Shown: in pieces, positions 13,369 through 26,557 of the stretch | Layout: the number at the start of each line of letters is the position of its first letter | Numbering within the stretch: position 1 is the first letter of the stretch | DNA from: Macropodus opercularis | Taxonomy: Eukaryota > Chordata > Actinopteri > Anabantiformes > Osphronemidae | Reading direction: 5' to 3' | DNA: 64,000 bases | Assembly (NCBI GenBank): GCA_030770545.1 | Contig: CM061099.1 | Span: 18,377,501-18,441,500, forward strand | The notes under the pieces: model-generated | The model's input: only the letters and a program-made list of their open reading frames with translations | What the model was told of the DNA's origin: nothing | Database searches by the model: none | Position numbers and translations under genes: made by a program

Positions 13369-15511
13369 AAAAAAAAGGAAACTTACATTGATAGGGGGTC
13401 CCAGAATGCCAGGATTTTTACTTCGAATCGGCATCACACACTGAGACCATTTCCTATCGTGCAACATAAAATGAAGAAAGTAATTAATAAAGACTTACCA
13501 TTACAGGGTGGCCAATAGTGCCAGCATTTGTCCTAGGACCTGCAAAACACACTTAGACCATTCCCTAACATACAATGTAATACAACATGTTACATTGACA
13601 GGGGGTCTCAGAATGCCAGGATTTTCAGTTGACCTGGCATCACACACTGGGACCATTCCCTGTCTTACAATCCAATACACAAAATAAAAAAAAAAAATAC
13701 CTTACATTGATAGGGGGTCCCAGAATGCCAGGATTTTTACTTCGACCTGGCATCACACACTGGGACCATTTCCTATCATGCAACATAAAGTAAAGAAATT
13801 AATAAATAAAGACTTACCGTTACAAGGTGGCCAATAGTGCCAGCGTTTGTCCTAGGACCTGCAAAACACACTTAGACCATTCCCTAACATACAATGTAAT
13901 ACAACATGTTACATTGACAGGGGGTCTCAGAATGCCAGGATTTTCAGTTGACCTGGCATCACACACTGGGACCATTCCGTGTCTTACAATCCAATACACA
14001 AAATAAAAAAAAAAAATACCTTACATTGATAGGGGGTCCCAGAAAGCCAGAATCTTTACTTCGACCTGGCATCACACACTGGGACCATTCCCTGTTTTAC
14101 AATGAAAAAAAAGGAAACTTACGTTGACAGGGGATCCCAGAATGCCAGGACTATACCCCCAACCTGGCATCACACACTGGGATTATTCACTGTCTTACAA
14201 TGCAATACACAAAATTAAAGAAACAAACAATAACCTTACATTGACAGGGGGTCCCAGAAAGCCAGAATTTTTACTTCGACCTGGCATCACACACTGGGAC
14301 CATTCCCTGTCTTACAATGAAAAAAAAGGAAACTTACGTTGACAGGGGATCCCAGAATGCCAGGACTATACCCCCAACCTGGCATCACACACTGGGACTA
14401 TTCCCTGTCTTACAATGCAATACACAAAATTAAAGAAACAAACGATAACCTTACATTGACAGGGGGTCCCAGAATGCCAGGATTTTTACTTCGACCTGGC
14501 ATCATACACTGGGACCATTTCCTATCGTGCAACTAAAAGTATAGAAATTAATAAATAAAGACTTACCGTTACAGGGTGGCCAATAGTGCCAGCATTTGTC
14601 CTAGGACCTGCAAAACACGCTTTGACCATTCCCTAACATACAATGTAATACAACATGTTACATTGACAGGAGGTCTCAGAATGCCAGGATTTTCAGTTGA
14701 CCTGGCATCACACACTGGGACCATTCCCTGTCTTACAATGAAAAAAAAGGAAACTTACGTTGACAGGGGATCCCAGAATGCCAGGACTATACCCCCAACC
14801 TGGCATCACACACTGGGACCATTCCCTGTCTTACAATGCAATACACAAAATTAAAGAAACAAACAATAACCTTACATTGACAGGGGATCCCAGAATGCCA
14901 GGATTTTCAGTTTGACCTGGCATCACACACTGGGACCATTTCCTATCGTGCAACATAAAGTAAAGAAATTAATAAATAAAGACTTACCGTTACAGGGTGG
15001 CCAATAGTGCCAGCATTTGTCCTAGGACCTGCAAAACACGCTTTGACCATTCCCTAACGTACAATGTAATACAACATGTTACATTGACAGGGGGTCCCAG
15101 AATACCAAGATTTTCAGTTAACCTGGCATCACACACTGGGACCATTCCCTGTCTTACAATAAAAAAAAAGAAAACTTACGTTGACAGGGGGTCCCAGAAA
15201 GCCAGGATTTTTACTTCGACCTGGCATCACACACTGGGACCATTCCCTGTCTTAAAATGAAAAAAAAGGAAACTTACGTTGACAGGGGGTCCCAGAATGC
15301 CAGGACTATACCCCCAACCTGGCATCACACACTGGGACCATTCCCTGTCTTACAATCCAATACACAAAATAAAAAAAAAAATTACCTTACATTGATAGGG
15401 GGTCCCAGAATGCCAGGATTTTCAGTTGACCTGGCATCACACACTGGGAACATTTCCTATCGTGCAACATAAAGTGAAGAAATCAATTAATAAAGACTTA
15501 CCGTCACAGGG
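13369..15511. repeat. Satellite array, segment 3
   Basis: A/B modules. Two adjacent higher-order units (about 13494-13810 and 13811-14090) are nearly identical, a local tandem duplication of about 317 bp. No gene is seen. Confidence 0.93.
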
Positions 15512-15888
15512 TTTTCTGCAACTGCGTGTTTCCCCTGTGATGCAGAGCGATGAGAGACAATTTTACTCTCTTACGCAATCCAGTTGTGCAGTACAGTCCA
15601 CAGAGTAGCTACATGACCAACCTCTAGGCCATGTCCGTTCTGTTCAAGATGAGTATGTGAGTTAAACTTCTAAAACGTTTGGCCCACTGGCCTAGCGTAG
15701 GTAGACACTGGCAAATGTGTCACACAAAATGTACTACATATACTACATGTTGACACTGGAGGCGCAGATTCTTCTTGTAGGAGTGTGATCTACTCAATTG
15801 AAATACATAAAGTACTAGTTACAACTTGTAATGTGTCAAAGTATTTAGGCAGATGATGAACTTATCTTTTCTGTGTTTTTGTTAATAG

Positions 15889-15962
15889 GAACTCATGATG
15901 TCCATGCCTTGATCCTGGGTGGAGCCATTACTGGACTGCAATCCTTCACTGTTGGAAGGTAA
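15889..15962 (+). pseudogene. gcdh: gcdh terminal coding exon (glutaryl-CoA dehydrogenase fragment), copy 1
   Basis: The exon follows a polypyrimidine tract and splice acceptor (TTGTTAATAG), has 24 codons including TAA, and encodes THDVHALILGGAITGLQSF followed by TVGR-stop. This matches the C-terminal end of glutaryl-CoA dehydrogenase, the mitochondrial FAD enzyme of lysine and tryptophan breakdown, whose last residues carry the conserved THD(I/V)HALILG..ITG segment of the acyl-CoA dehydrogenase fold. None of the upstream exons is present, so this is a fragment and not a gene. It lies tail-to-tail with syce2-like exons, as GCDH and SYCE2 do in the human genome. The exon itself is undamaged. 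Confidence 0.85.
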
Positions 15963-16410
15963 AGCTTCTCCAGTCTTCTTACTTGGAATGAGCTGAGGTG
16001 AAACAAGGAACACTGTGCAACCTGTTCATCTGTCCCCTAACAAACTTGGAGGATATTTGAAACTTGGCTTGTTGGGATACAGCAATATATCTATCAGATT
16101 AATTAATTTTTTAGTGTTTAACTGTTTTCTCATAATTGATCTATAACCTCCATTTGATATCTGGTTAATGTTTACGGTCCGCTTAACTAAAGAGTTGGTT
16201 ATATTTATGATATGAGTGTAAAGATGTTTAAATTTTAAATGTGTGAATACAGGTACATGCAGTATGTACAAGCCCTTTACACGTAATTATATCCAATATC
16301 GGTGTCATGTTTGTTCTGTTTTTGAGGAGTTTGGTGAAATATGTAATACTCTGATATTGTAATTTCTTAAATATACAAAAATAAAAAAGACCTTCACACC
16401 AATGTGGATT
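15963..16410 (+). other. gcdh: gcdh 3' UTR remnant with poly(A) signal
   Basis: AT-rich sequence after the gcdh stop, with AATAAA at 16380-16385 on the plus strand. Directly beyond it the minus strand has its own AATAAA (plus-strand TTTATT at 16422-16427), which would serve the syce2-like gene. The two 3' ends therefore abut. Confidence 0.6.
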
Positions 16411-16631
16411 GGACTGTTGCATTTATTTACTGAATGAACCCATACTGGCTATGCCTCTAAATAAAACATGGCATTTGCTCTTCATAGTCAAAAGAGTTGT
16501 GAACACTCCAAGATGCATCTTGGGGTAAAAAAGTGAAACGCAAGGTGAGTAATATTACCACTAAAGGAAAGTGCTTTGTATACTCGCTAACACAACTTCA
16601 ATCTAATACGAACATCAGGATAGAAACTAGC

Positions 16632-16833
16632 TTATGGACATTCTGATGCCTGACCAATGGGCAGACCTTCTCGAAGACAAGCCACAGCCCGGTTGGCCTC
16701 CAGGAGCTCCTTACTGATCTTAGTGCAGCGTTCGCACCTCATACAGCTCCTGCATTTTCACCTCCATCTCATTATTGTTGTCTTCATAGACCATGTACAT
16801 GTGCTCCCTCATCAGCTGGCACTTCTCCGTCAC
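16632..16833 (-). pseudogene. syce2: syce2-like terminal exon, frameshifted, copy 1
   Basis: A minus-strand exon after the acceptor CCTGTTGCAG. It begins VTEKCQLMREHMYMVYEDNN and continues as a helical, coiled-coil-like segment. It resembles the C-terminal half of SYCE2, a central element protein of the synaptonemal complex in meiosis. The frame hits TAA after about 38 codons. A second frame then continues with coding-like sequence (TKISKELLEANRAVACLREG) to TAA at 16632-16634, as expected from a 2-nt loss or 1-nt gain near GAGGTGCGAACG. The same break is in copy 2, so it predates the duplication. The SYCE2 assignment rests on similarity recalled by eye plus the gcdh neighbour. Confidence 0.6.
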
Positions 16834-16933
16834 CTGCAACAGGATAATCAAATCAAGGACAAGACTAGTGGGCAGAGATGGTCTGACGGACTCTGATCAC
16901 CGCATTAAAAAGCTTGCCTATGATCAGTAGTAC

Positions 16934-17070
16934 CTTTGCCACTAGCTTCTCCTGAAAATCCTCCATCGCCTTCTCACTGCTAGCACGATTGTTGATCTGC
17001 TCAATCACTCCCTGCAATGTTCTGCTGATGATGTCTATTGTTGAGCTATAGACAACATTAAAGTAGGTCA
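16934..17070 (-). pseudogene. syce2: syce2-like penultimate exon, copy 1
   Basis: A minus-strand exon of 137 nt bounded by TTTCCACAG and a GTACTA donor. It reads TYFNVVYSSTIDIISRTLQ, then VIEQINNRASSEKAMEDFQE, and ends in a complete codon, so it joins the next exon in frame. The pattern YF..SS.DI...(10-12).IE.IN...(6-8).M..F...L..KV fits the conserved core of SYCE2. Upstream exons are missing; the satellite starts about 90 bp further on. A protein fragment only. Confidence 0.6.
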
Positions 17071-17165
17071 CTGTGGAAATTTAAAGAACAAAACAGTTTA
17101 ATAACATGAAAGAATTATTACTTCTCTGAGTGATCTATACAGCCTGCAGCTGATTCTTCTAACTT

Positions 17166-20100
17166 ACAATGAAAAAAAAAAAAACCTTACATTGATAGGG
17201 GATCCCAGAATGCCAGGATTTTTACTTCGACCTGGCATCACACACTGGGACCATTTCCTATCGTGCAACTAAAAGTGAAGGAATCAATTAATAAAGACTT
17301 ACCGTCACAGGGTGGCCAATAGTGCCAGCATTTGTCCTCAGACCTGCAAAACACGCTTTGACCATTCCCTAACATACAATGTAATAATACAACATGTTAC
17401 ATTGATAGGGGATCCCAGAATGCCAGGATTTTTACTTCGACCTGGAATCACACACTGGGACCATTCCCTGTCTTACAATGCAATACACAAAATAAAAAAA
17501 ACAATAACCTTATATTGATAGGGGGTCCCAGAATGCCAGGATTTTTACTTCGACCTGGCATCACACACTGGGACCATTTCCTATCGTGCAACTAAAAGTG
17601 AAGGAATCAATTAATAAAGACTTACCGTTACAGGGTGGCCAATAGTGCCAGCATTTGTCCTAGGACCTGCGAAACACGCTTTGACCATTCCCTAAAATAC
17701 AATGTAATACAACATGTTACATTGACAGGAGGTCTCAGAATACCAGGATTTTCAGTTGACCTGGCATCACACGCTGGGACCATTCCCTGTCTTACAATGA
17801 AAAAAAAGGAAACTTACATTGACAGGGGGTCCCAGAATGCCAGGACTATACCCCCAACCTGGCATCACACACTGGGACCATTCCCTGTCTTACAATGCAA
17901 TACACAAAATAAAAAAAACAATAACCTTACTTTGATAGGGGATCCCAGAATGCCAGGACTATACCCCCAACTTGGCATCACACACTGGGACCATTTCCTA
18001 TCGTGCAACATAAAGTATAGACATTAATAAATAAAGACTTACCGTTACAGGGTGGCCAATAGTGCCAGCATTTGTCCTCAGACCTGCAAAACACGATTTG
18101 ACCATTCCCTAACATACAATGTAATACAACATGTTACATTGACAGGGGGTCCCAGAATGCCAGGATTTTCAGTTGACCTGGCATCACACACTGGGACCAT
18201 TTCCTATCGTGCAACATAAAGTATAGACATTAATAAATAAAGACTTACCGTTACAGGGTGGCCAATAGTGCCAGCATTTGTCCTAGGACCTGCAAAACAC
18301 GCTTTGACCATTCCCTAACATACAATGTAATACAACATGTTACATTGACAGGGGGTCCCAGAATGCCAGGATTTTCAGTTTGACCTGGCATCACACACTG
18401 GGACCATTCCCTGTCTTACAAATGAAAAAAAAGGAAACTTACGTTGACAGGGGATCCCAGAATGCCAGGACTATACCCCCAACCTGGCATCACACACTGG
18501 GACTATTCACTGTCTTACAATGCAATACACAAAATTAAAGAAACAAACAATAACCTTACATTGACAGGGGGTCCCAGAATACCAAGATTTTCAGTTGACC
18601 TGGCATCACACACTGGGACCATTTCCTATCGTACAACATAAAGTATAGAAATTAATAAATAAAGACTTACCGTTACAGGGTGGCCAAAAGCGCCAGAATT
18701 TGTCCTAGGACCTGCAAAACACGCTTTGACCATTCCCTAACATACAATGTAATACAACATGTTACATTGACAGGGGGTGTCAGAATACCAAGATTTTCAG
18801 TTGACCTGGCATCACACACTGGGACCATTTCCTATCGTGCAACTAAAAGTGAAGAAATCAATTAATAAAGACTTACCGTCACAGGGTGGCCAATAGTGCC
18901 AGCATTTGTCCTCAGACCTGCTAAACACGCTTTGACCATTCCCTAACATACAATGTAATACAACATGTTACATTGACAGGGGGTCCCAGAATGTCAGGAT
19001 TTCAAGATTGACCTGGCATCACACACTGGGACCATTCCCTGTCTTACAATCAAAAAAAAGGAAACTTACATTGACAGGGGGTCCCAGAATACCAAGATTT
19101 TCAGTTGACCTGGCATCACACACTGGGACCATTTCCTATCGTGCAACATAAAGTATAGAAATTAATTAATAAAGACTTACCGTTACAGGGTGGCCAATAG
19201 TGCCAGCATTTGTCCTAGGACCTGCAAAACACGCTTTGACCATTCCCTAACATACAATGTAATACAACATGTTACATTGACAGGAGGTTACAGAATACCA
19301 AGATTTTCAGTTGACCTGGCATCAAACGCTGGGACCATTCCCTGTCTTACAATGAAAAAAAAAGAAACTTACGTTGACAGGGGGTCCCAGAATGCCAGGA
19401 CTATACCCCCAACCTGGCGTCACACACTGGGACCATTCCCTGTCTTACAATGCAATACACAAAATAAAAAAAAAACAAACCTTACATTGATAGGTGGTCC
19501 CAGAATGCCAGGATTTTCAGTTTGACCTGGCATCACACACTGGGACCATTTCCTATCGTGCAACATAAGGTAAAGAAATTAATAAATAAAGACTTACCGT
19601 TACAGGGTGGCCAATAGTGCCAGCATTTGTCCTCAGACCTGCAAAACACGCTTTGACCATTCCCTAACATACAATGTAATACAACATGTTACATTGATAG
19701 GGGATCCCAGAATGCCAGGATTTTTACTTCGACCTGACATCACACACTGGGACCATTCCCTGTCTTAAAATGAAAAAAAAGGAAACTTACGTTGACAGGG
19801 GGTCCCAGAAAGCCAGGACTATACCCCCAACCTGGCATCACACACTGGGACCATTCCCTGTCTTACAATCCAATACACAAAATAAAAAAAACAATAACCT
19901 TACATTGATAGGGGGTCCCAGAATGCCAGGATTTTCAGTTCGACCTGGAATCACACACTGGGACCATTCCCTGTCTTACAATGAAAAAAAAGGAAACTTA
20001 CGTTGACAGGGGGTCCTAGAATGCCAGGACTATACCCCCAACCTGGCATCACACACTGGGACTATTCGCTGTTTTACAATGCAATACACAAAATTAAAGA

Positions 20101-23100
20101 AACAAACAATAACCTTACATTGACAGGGGGTCCCAGAATGCCAGGATTTTTACTTCGACCTGGCATCACACACTGGGACCATTCCCTGTCTTACAATGAA
20201 AAAAAAGAAAACTTACGTTGACAGGGTGTCCCAGAATGCCAGGACTATACCCCCAACCTGGCATCACACACTGGGACCATTTCCTGTCTTACAATGAAAA
20301 AAAAGGAAACTTACGTTGACAGGGGGTCCCAGAATGCCAGGACTATACCCCCAACCTGGCATCACACACTGGGACCATTCCCTGTCTTACAATGAAAAAA
20401 AAGGAAACTTACGTTGACAGGGGGTTTCAGAATGCCAGGATTTTTACTTCGACCTGGCATCACACACTGGGACCATTTCCTATCACGCAACATAAAGTAT
20501 AGAAATTGTTAATTAATAAAGACTTACCGTTACAGGGTGGCCAATAGTGCCAGCATTTGTCCTCAGACCTGCTAAACACGCTTTGACCATTCCCTAACAG
20601 ACAATGTAATACAACATGTTACATTGACATGGGGTCCCAGAATGCCAGGATTTCAAGATTGACCTGGCATCACACACTGGGACCATTCCCTGTCTTACAA
20701 TGAAAAAAAAGGAAACTTACGTTGACAGGGGGTCCCAGAATGCCAGGACTATACCCCCAACCTGGCATCACACACTGGGACCATTCCTTGTCTTACAATG
20801 AAAAAAAAGGAAACTTACGTTGACAGGGGGTCTCAGAATGCCAGGATTTTTACTTCGACCTGGCATCACACACTGGGACCATTTCCTATTGCGCAACATA
20901 AAGTATAGAAATTAATAAATAAAGACTTACCGTTACAGGGTGGCCAATAGTGCCAGCATTTGTCCTAGGACCTGCAAAACACGCTTTGACCGTTCCCTAA
21001 GATACAATGTAATAAAACATGTTACATTGACAGGGGATCCCAGAATGCCAGGATTTTCAGTTTGACCTGGAATCACACGCTGGGACCATTCCCTGTCTTA
21101 CAATGAAAAAAAAGGAAACTTACGTTGACAGGGGGTCCCAGAAAGCCAGAGTTTTTACTTCGACCTGGCATCACACACTGGGACCATTTCCTATCGTGCA
21201 ACATAAAGTATAGAAATTAATTATTAAAGACTTACCGTTACAGGGTGGCCAATAGTGCCAGCATTTGTCCTAGGACCTGCAAAACACGCTTTGACCATTC
21301 CCTAACATACAATGTAATACAACATGTTACATTGATAGGAGGTTACAGAATACCAGGATTTTCAGTTGACCTGGCATCAAACGCTGGGACCATTCCCTGT
21401 CTTACAATGAAAAAAAAGGAAACTTACGTTGAAAGGGGGTCCCAGAATGCCAGGACTATACCCCCAACCTGGCATCACACACTGGGACCATTCCCTGTCT
21501 TACAATGCAATACACAAAATAAAAAAAAAAACAAACCTTACATTGATAGGGGGTCCCAGAACGCCAGGACCATTTCCTATCGTGCAACATACAGTATAGA
21601 AATTAATAAATAAAGACTTACCGTTACAGGGTGGCCAAAAGTGCCAAAATTTGTCCTAGGACCTGCAAAACACACTTTGACCATTCCCTAACATACAATG
21701 TAATACAACATGTTACATTGACAGGAGGTTACAAAATACCAGGATTTTCAGTTGACCTGGCATCAAACGCTGGGACCATTCCCTGTCTTACAATGAAAAA
21801 AAAGGAAACTTACGTTGACAGGGGGTCCCAGAATGCCAGGACTATACCCCCAACCTGGCATCACACACTGGGACCATTCCCTGTCTTACAATGCAATACA
21901 CAAAATAAAAAAAACAATAACCTTATATTGATAGGGGGTCCCAGAATGCCAGGATTTTCACTTCGACCTGGCATCACACACTGGGACCATTTCCTATCGT
22001 ACAACATAAAGTATAGAAATTAATAAATAAAGACTTACCGTTACAGGGTGGCCAAAAGCGCCAGAATTTGTCCTAGGACCTGCAAAACACGCTTTGACCA
22101 TTCCCTAACATACAATGTAATACAACATGTTACATTGACAGGGGGTGTCAGAATACCAAGATTTTCAGTTGACCTGGCATCACACACTGGGACCATTCCC
22201 TGTCTTACAATGAAAAAAAAGGAAACTTACGTTGACAGGGGGTCCCAGAATGCCAGGACTATACACCCAGCCTGGCATCACACACTGGGACCATTCCCTG
22301 TCTTACAATCCAATACACAAAATAAAAAAAACAACAACCTTACATTGATAGGGGGTCCCAGAATGCCAGGATTTTCAGTTTGACCTGGCATCACACACTG
22401 GGACCATTTCCTATCGTGCAACATAAGGTAAAGAAATTAATAAATAAAGACTTACCGTTACAGGGTGGCCAATAGTGCCAGCATTTGTCCTCAGACCTGC
22501 AAAACACGCTTTGACCATTCCCTAACATACAATGTAATACAACATGTTACATTGATAGGGGATCCCAGAATGCCAGGATTTTTACTTCGACCTGACATCA
22601 CACACTGGGACCATTCCCTGTCTTAAAATGAAAAAAAAGGAAACTTACGTTGACAGGGGGTCCCAGAATGCCAGGACTATACCCCCAACCTGGCATCACA
22701 CACTGGGACCATTCCCTGTCTTACAATGCAATACACAAAATAAAAAAAACAATAACCTTATATTGATAGGGGGTCCCAGAATGCCAGGATTTTTACTTCG
22801 ACCTGGCATCACACACTGGGACCATTTCCTATCGTACAACATAAAGTATAGAAATTAATAAATAAAGACTTACCGTTACAGGGTGGCCAAAAGCGCCAGA
22901 ATTTGTCCTAGGACCTGCAAAACACGCTTTGACCATTCCCTAACATACAATGTAATACAACATGTTACATTGACAGGGGGTGTCAGAATACCAAGATTTT
23001 CAGTTGACCTGGCATCACACACTGGGACCATTCCCTGTCTTACAATGAAAAAAAAGGAAACTTACGTTGACAGGGGGTCCCAGAATGCCAGGACTATACA

Positions 23101-26100
23101 CCCAGCCTGGCATCACACACTGGGACCATTCCCTGTCTTACAATCCAATACACAAAATAAAAAAAACAACAACCTTACATTGATAGGGGGTCCCAGAATG
23201 CCAGGATTTTCAGTTTGACCTGGCATCACACACTGGGACCATTTCCTATCGTGCAACATAAGGTAAAGAAATTAATAAATAAAGACTTACCGTTACAGGG
23301 TGGCCAATAGTGCCAGCATTTGTCCTCAGACCTGCAAAACACGCTTTGACCATTCCCTAACATACAATGTAATACAACATGTTACATTGATAGGGGATCC
23401 CAGAATGCCAGGATTTTTACTTCGACCTGACATCACACACTGGGACCATTCCCTGTCTTAAAATGAAAAAAAAGGAAACTTACGTTGACAGGGGGTCCCA
23501 GAAAGCCAGGACTATACCCCCAACCTGGCATCACACACTGGGACCATTCCCTGTCTTACAATCCAATACACAAAATAAAAAAAACAATAACCTTACATTG
23601 ATAGGGGGTCCCAGAATGCCAGGATTTTCAGTTCGACCTGGAATCACACACTGGGACCATTCCCTGTCTTACAATGAAAAAAAAGGAAACTTACGTTGAC
23701 AGGGTGTCCCAGAATGCCAGGACTATACCCCCAACCTGGCATCACACACTGGGACTATTCGCTGTCTTACAATGCAATACACAAAATTAAAGAAACAAAC
23801 AATAACCTTACATTGATAGGGGGTCCCAGAATGCCAGGATTTTTACTTCGACCTGGCATCACACACTGGGACCATTTCCTATCGTGCAACTAAAAGTGAA
23901 GAAATCAATTAATAAAGACTTACCGTTACAGGGTGGCCAATTGTGCCAGCATTTGTCCTCAAACCTGCAAAACACACTTTGACCATTCCCTAACATACAA
24001 TGTAATACAACATGTTACATTGACAGGGGGTCCCAGAATACCAAGATTTTCAGTTGACCTGGCATCACACACTGGGACAATTCCCTGTCTTAAAATGAAA
24101 AAAAAACAATAACCTTACTTTGACAGGAGGTCCCAGAATGCCAGGAGTTTCAGTTGACCTGGCATCACACACTGGGACCATTTCCTATCTTACAATGAAA
24201 AAAAACAATAACCTTACTTTGATAGGGGGTCCCAGAATGCCAGGATATTCAGTTGACCTGGCATCACACACTGGGACCATTTCCTATCGTGCAACATAAA
24301 GTATAGAAATTAATAAATAAAGACTTACCGTGACAGGGTGGCCAATAGTGCCAGCATTTGTCCTCAGACCTGCAAAACACGCTTTGACCATTCCCTAACA
24401 TACAATGTAATACAACATGTTACATTGACAGGGGATCCCAGAATGCCAGGATTTTTACTTCGACCTGACATCACACACTGGGACCATTCCCTGTTTTACA
24501 ATGAAAAAAAAAGGAAACTTACGTTGACAGGGGGTCCCAGAATGCCAGGACTATACCCCCAACCTGGCATCACACACTGGGACCATTCCCTGTCTTACAA
24601 TGCAAAACACAAAATAAAAAAAACAATAACCGTATATTGATAGGGGGTCCCAGAATGCCAGGATTTTCAGTTTGACCTGGAATCACACACTGGGACCATT
24701 CCCTGTCTTACAATGAAAAAAAAGGAAACTTACGTTGACAGGGGGTCCCAGAATGCCAGGACTATACCCCCAACCTGGCATCACACACTGGGACTATTCG
24801 CTGTCTTACAATGCAATACACAAAATAAAAAAAACAATAACCTTATATTGATAGGGGGTCCCAGAATGCCAGGATTTTTACTTCGACCTGGCATCTCACA
24901 CTGGGACCATTTCCTATCGTGCAACTAAAAGTGAAGGAATCAATTAATAAAGACTTACCGTCACAGGGTGGCCAATAGTGCCAGCATTTGTCCTCAGACC
25001 TGCTAAACACGCTTTGACCATTCCCTAACATACAATGTAATACAACATGTTACATTGACAGGGGGTCCCAGAATGCCAGGATTTCAAGATTGACCTGGCA
25101 TCACACACTGGGACAATTCGCTGCCTTACAATGCAATTTACAAACTTAAAAAAACAAACAATAACCTTACTTTGATAGGGGATCCCAGAATGCCAGGATT
25201 TTTACTTCGACCTGGCATCACACACTGGGACCATTTCCTATCGTGCAACATAAAGTACAGAAATTAATAAATAAAGACTTACCGTCACAAGGTGGCCAAT
25301 AGTGCCAGCATTTGTCCTCAGACCTGCAAAACACGCTTTGACCATTCCCTAACATACAATGTAATACAACATGTTACATTGACAGGGGGTCCCAGAATGC
25401 CAGGATTTTCATTTGACCTGGCATCACACACTGGGACCATTTCCTATCATGCAACATAAAGTAAAGGAATTAATGAATAAAGACTTACCGTCACAGGGTG
25501 GCCAATAGTGCCAGCATTTGTCCTCAGACCTGCAAAACACACTTAGACCATTCCCTAACATACAATGTAATACAACATGTTACATTGACAGGAGGTCCCA
25601 GAATGCCAGGATTTTCAGTTGACCTGGCATCACACACTGGGACCATTTCCTACCTTGCAACATAAAGTATAGAAATTAATAAATAAAGACTTACCATTAC
25701 AAGGTGGCCAATAGTGCCAGCATTTGTCCTCAGACCTGCAAAACACGCTTTGACCATTCCCTAACATACAATGTAATACAACATGTTACATTGACAGGGG
25801 GTCCCAGAATGCCAGGATTTTCATTTGACCTGGCATCACACACTGGGACCATTTCCTATCATGCAACATAAAGTAAAGGAATTAATAAATAAAGACTTAC
25901 CGTTACAGGGTGGCCAATAGTGCCAGCATTTGTCCTCAGACCTGCAAAACACACTTAGACCATTCCCTAACATACAATGTAATACAACATGTTACATTGA
26001 CAGGAGGTCCCAGAATGCCAGGATTTTCAGTTGACCTGGCATCACACACTGGGACCATTTCCTATCGTGCAACTTAAAGTATAGAAATTAATAAATAAAG

Positions 26101-26427
26101 ACTTACCGTCACAGGGTGGCCAATAGTGCCAGCATTTGTCCTCAGTTCTGCAAAACACACTTAGACCATTCCCTGTCTTACAATGAAAAAAAAAAAGGAA
26201 ACTTACGTTGACAGGGGGTCCCAGAATGCCAGGACTATACCCCCAACCTGGCATCACACACTGGGACCATTCCCTGTCTTACAATCCAATACACAAAATA
26301 AAAAAAACAGTAACCTTACATTGATAGGGGCTCCCAGAATGCCAGGATTTTTACTTCGACCTGGCATCGCACACTGGAACCATTTCCTATCGTGCAAAAT
26401 CAAGGAATTCAATTAATAAAGACTTAC
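17166..26427. repeat. Satellite array, segment 4
   Basis: The longest uninterrupted A/B array here (9.3 kb). It includes a recent 835-bp tandem duplication (21793-22627 and 22628-23462) and a repeat of about 411 bp around 25260-26090. No gene is seen. Confidence 0.95.
21793..23462. repeat. 835-bp higher-order tandem duplication
   Basis: Two consecutive units with the same module order and the same private variants: GGGGTGTCAGAATACC, CTATACACCCAGCC, AACAACAACC and CATAAGGTAAAG. I noticed one difference (TTTTCACTTCG at about 21957 against TTTTTACTTCG at about 22792). This indicates a very recent unequal crossover or replication-slippage event. Confidence 0.8.
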
Positions 26428-26557
26428 CTTCATAAATGCTGTCTTTTTTTCCTGGGATGCCGGGCAAAACCAAAGAGCAGTCTGCCTCATAGCGGTAGCA
26501 AGGAGCCATGCATTTAGTTTGCATAGCACGCAATGATGAGGAGCGCAGCCTTGGGAA
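26428..26557 (-). other. Exon-like open segment within the 1.3 kb block (exemplar)
   Basis: A 130-nt minus-strand segment preceded by a pyrimidine-rich tract ending TTTGCCAG and followed by GAAG/GTAAGTC. It is open for 43 codons (begins FPRLRSSSLRAMQTKCMAPC, ends GKKDSIYE) and ends in phase 1. After the GT-AG spacer, the neighbouring type A module continues in frame as GNGSSVRCQVEVKILAFWEP. I recognise no family. It recurs in copies 2-6; copy 1 has a changed start. Because the frame joins the satellite module correctly, it may be the ancestral upstream exon of the array. Transcription is not shown. Confidence 0.45.

Larger units (their letters stand above)
15512..17165. repeat. Captured gcdh/syce2 3'-end fragment, copy 1
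   Basis: A gene-derived insert within the satellite. It starts just after a truncated B module (CACAGGG) and ends where TCTAACTTACAATG rejoins a satellite spacer. It is nearly identical to 53758-55970, except that about 558 bp present there (after GAGCGATGAGAG) is missing here at about 15557-15561. It contains the gcdh terminal exon on the plus strand and two syce2-like exons on the minus strand. Confidence 0.85.

Noticed and set aside
15889..15966. GGAAG/GTAAAG at the end of the gcdh exon as a splice donor
   Set aside because: In frame it reads AGG TAA, the natural stop of the protein; it is the terminal exon.
16026..16422. Minus-strand ORFs of 64 and 81 aa in the gcdh 3' UTR (also at 54829-55225)
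   Set aside because: AT-rich UTR sequence with chance open frames and no conserved features.
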